Source: Streptomyces halobius (GTDB lineage: Bacteria > Actinomycetota > Actinomycetes > Streptomycetales > Streptomycetaceae). From it: 64,000 nucleotides of DNA. A program made the position numbers and the translations under genes. The notes beneath the pieces were generated by a model, which saw nothing but the letters and a program-made list of their open reading frames with translations, made no database searches and had not been told where the DNA came from. Positions within the stretch are counted from its first letter, which is position 1. Each line of letters opens with the position of its first letter. The stretch is taken from the NCBI RefSeq assembly GCF_023277745.1, contig NZ_CP086322.1, forward strand, positions 186,001 through 250,000, written 5' to 3'. Shown in pieces: positions 63,425 to 64,000 of the stretch.

Positions 63425-64000
63425 GGGCACCGCGCTTCGCGAGCATGGCCGCGGCTTCGAGCATGAGGGCGTGTACGAATGCCTGGGGCATGTTGCCGCG
63501 TAGTCGGCGTTGGGCGATGTCGTACTCCTCTGAGTAGAGGCCGGCCGCTCCGCATGCGTCGCGGTTGCGTTCGAACCACCGGTACGCCTCCACCTCGTTT
63601 CCCTGTTGGTGTTCGGCCAATGCGGTCACGAAGCCGCAGAGCAGGAAGGCGCCCTCCGCTTCCGGCAGCGGTCGGTCGTTGTGCCGGAAGCGGTAGGCGT
63701 AGTGACTGCAGGCCAGTTCCTTCAGATAGGCGCGGAGTGTGTTCTGCGTCCGGGGATCGTCGGGCGGCAACATGCCGCGCAGTCCCGGCAGGAGCAGGGC
63801 TGCGTCCACTGCCGGATCGTCGGGCGAGCGTTGCCAGTGCCCTTCGGGGTGCAGGGCACTGGCTTCGGTGTCGGCGAGAATGGCGCCGGCGAGATCGGAC
63901 CATTCCCGGGTCTTGGGCCCGGGCGCCGCGGCACCGGCCATCTTGCGCAGTCCCGCGACGCAGATCAGTCGGCTGTGTGTCCAGGTGCGGTTGTTCAGTT
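63420..64000 (-). CDS. GH15 glucoamylase-like protein (5' part outside window)
   Basis: The minus frame is open from the window edge to the stop at 63420 (about 193 residues). TWTHSRLICVAGLRKMAG, CSHYAYRFRHNDRPLPEAEG, AFLLCGFVTALAEHQQGNEV and EAYRWFERNRDACGAAGLYS match the C-terminal half of GH15 proteins of the bacterial trehalase/glucoamylase type, ending with QRRLRGNMPQAFVHALMLEA. EAEGAFLLCGF contains a Glu near one catalytic position. Such enzymes hydrolyse alpha-linked glucosides; the substrate is not predictable. Start lies beyond position 64000. Confidence 0.88.
   Translation of the reverse strand, partial: LNNRTWTHSRLICVAGLRKMAGAAAPGPKTREWSDLAGAILADTEASALHPEGHWQRSPDDPAVDAALLLPGLRGMLPPDDPRTQNTLRAYLKELACSHYAYRFRHNDRPLPEAEGAFLLCGFVTALAEHQQGNEVEAYRWFERNRDACGAAGLYSEEYDIAQRRLRGNMPQAFVHALMLEAAAMLAKRGAH

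Overview
The window is high-GC actinobacterial DNA, most likely from a Streptomyces or close relative. The evidence is very strong third-position G/C, GGAGG-type ribosome binding sites, many GTG starts, ATGA-coupled operons, and families typical of streptomycetes (TerD, DUF3995-like, DUF6343-like, WXG-like and small secreted proteins). Intact operons alternate with many decayed genes and transposase scraps (ISL3, IS1380, IS481, IS701, IS5, IS3, IS110, perhaps IS630). That mixture suggests an accessory, chromosome-arm-like region. I saw no rRNA, tRNA or CRISPR array.

Layout. 1-1.3 kb: a short-chain reductase running off the left edge, resembling 3-ketodihydrosphingosine reductases, and a small membrane protein. 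1.5-2.2 kb: transposase remnants. 2.4-7.7 kb: a complete urease operon on the minus strand (ureAB fusion, ureC, ureF, ureG, ureD). 7.9-9.2 kb: more transposase debris. 9.2-17.5 kb: a six-gene minus-strand cluster in transcription order: benzoylformate-decarboxylase-like ThDP enzyme, FAD-linked 2-hydroxyacid oxidase, cytochrome P450, lipase-like hydrolase, alpha-dioxygenase-like haem peroxidase, small WXG-type protein. Read as a pathway, this could be a fatty-acid alpha-oxidation route: release the acid, oxygenate C2, oxidise the hydroxy acid to a 2-oxo acid, decarboxylate to an aldehyde one carbon shorter. I consider this the most interesting system here.

17.8-22.2 kb: broken genes, a winged-helix-type protein and a TerD protein. 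22.2-27.5 kb: an isoprenoid operon (cis-prenyltransferase, squalene/phytoene synthase, MMPL transporter, trans-polyprenyl diphosphate synthase) that resembles the crtE-mmpL-crtB core of corynebacterial carotenoid operons but has no desaturase or cyclase. 27.7-31.1 kb: an unknown protein, small secreted proteins and IS5 scraps. 31.3-38.8 kb: one 2512-residue polyketide synthase with the domain order KS-AT-DH-cMT-psiKR-ER-KR-ACP, the layout of fungal highly reducing PKSs, and no thioesterase.

38.9-51 kb: mostly decayed or small genes, including an inactive penicillin-binding-protein remnant, a secreted protein built of four 38-residue repeats, an HD-domain/GlxA-type regulator divergent pair and a collapsed P-type ATPase. 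51.3-54.1 kb: a small secreted protein, then a second squalene/phytoene synthase divergent from a second cis-prenyltransferase. 54.5-56.7 kb: Ku and a stand-alone LigD-type 3'-phosphoesterase (DNA end joining). 56.8-60.3 kb: type II NADH dehydrogenase, MBL-fold protein, rhodanese-CBS protein, a small membrane protein and a frameshifted RRM protein. 60.9-64 kb: an F420-type LLM oxidoreductase, a small secreted protein, a cation-efflux remnant and a glucoamylase (GH15) running off the right edge.

Several genes are broken by single-base changes inside G/C runs, so some pseudogene calls could be sequencing errors. All functions are from reading translated sequence without database searches.
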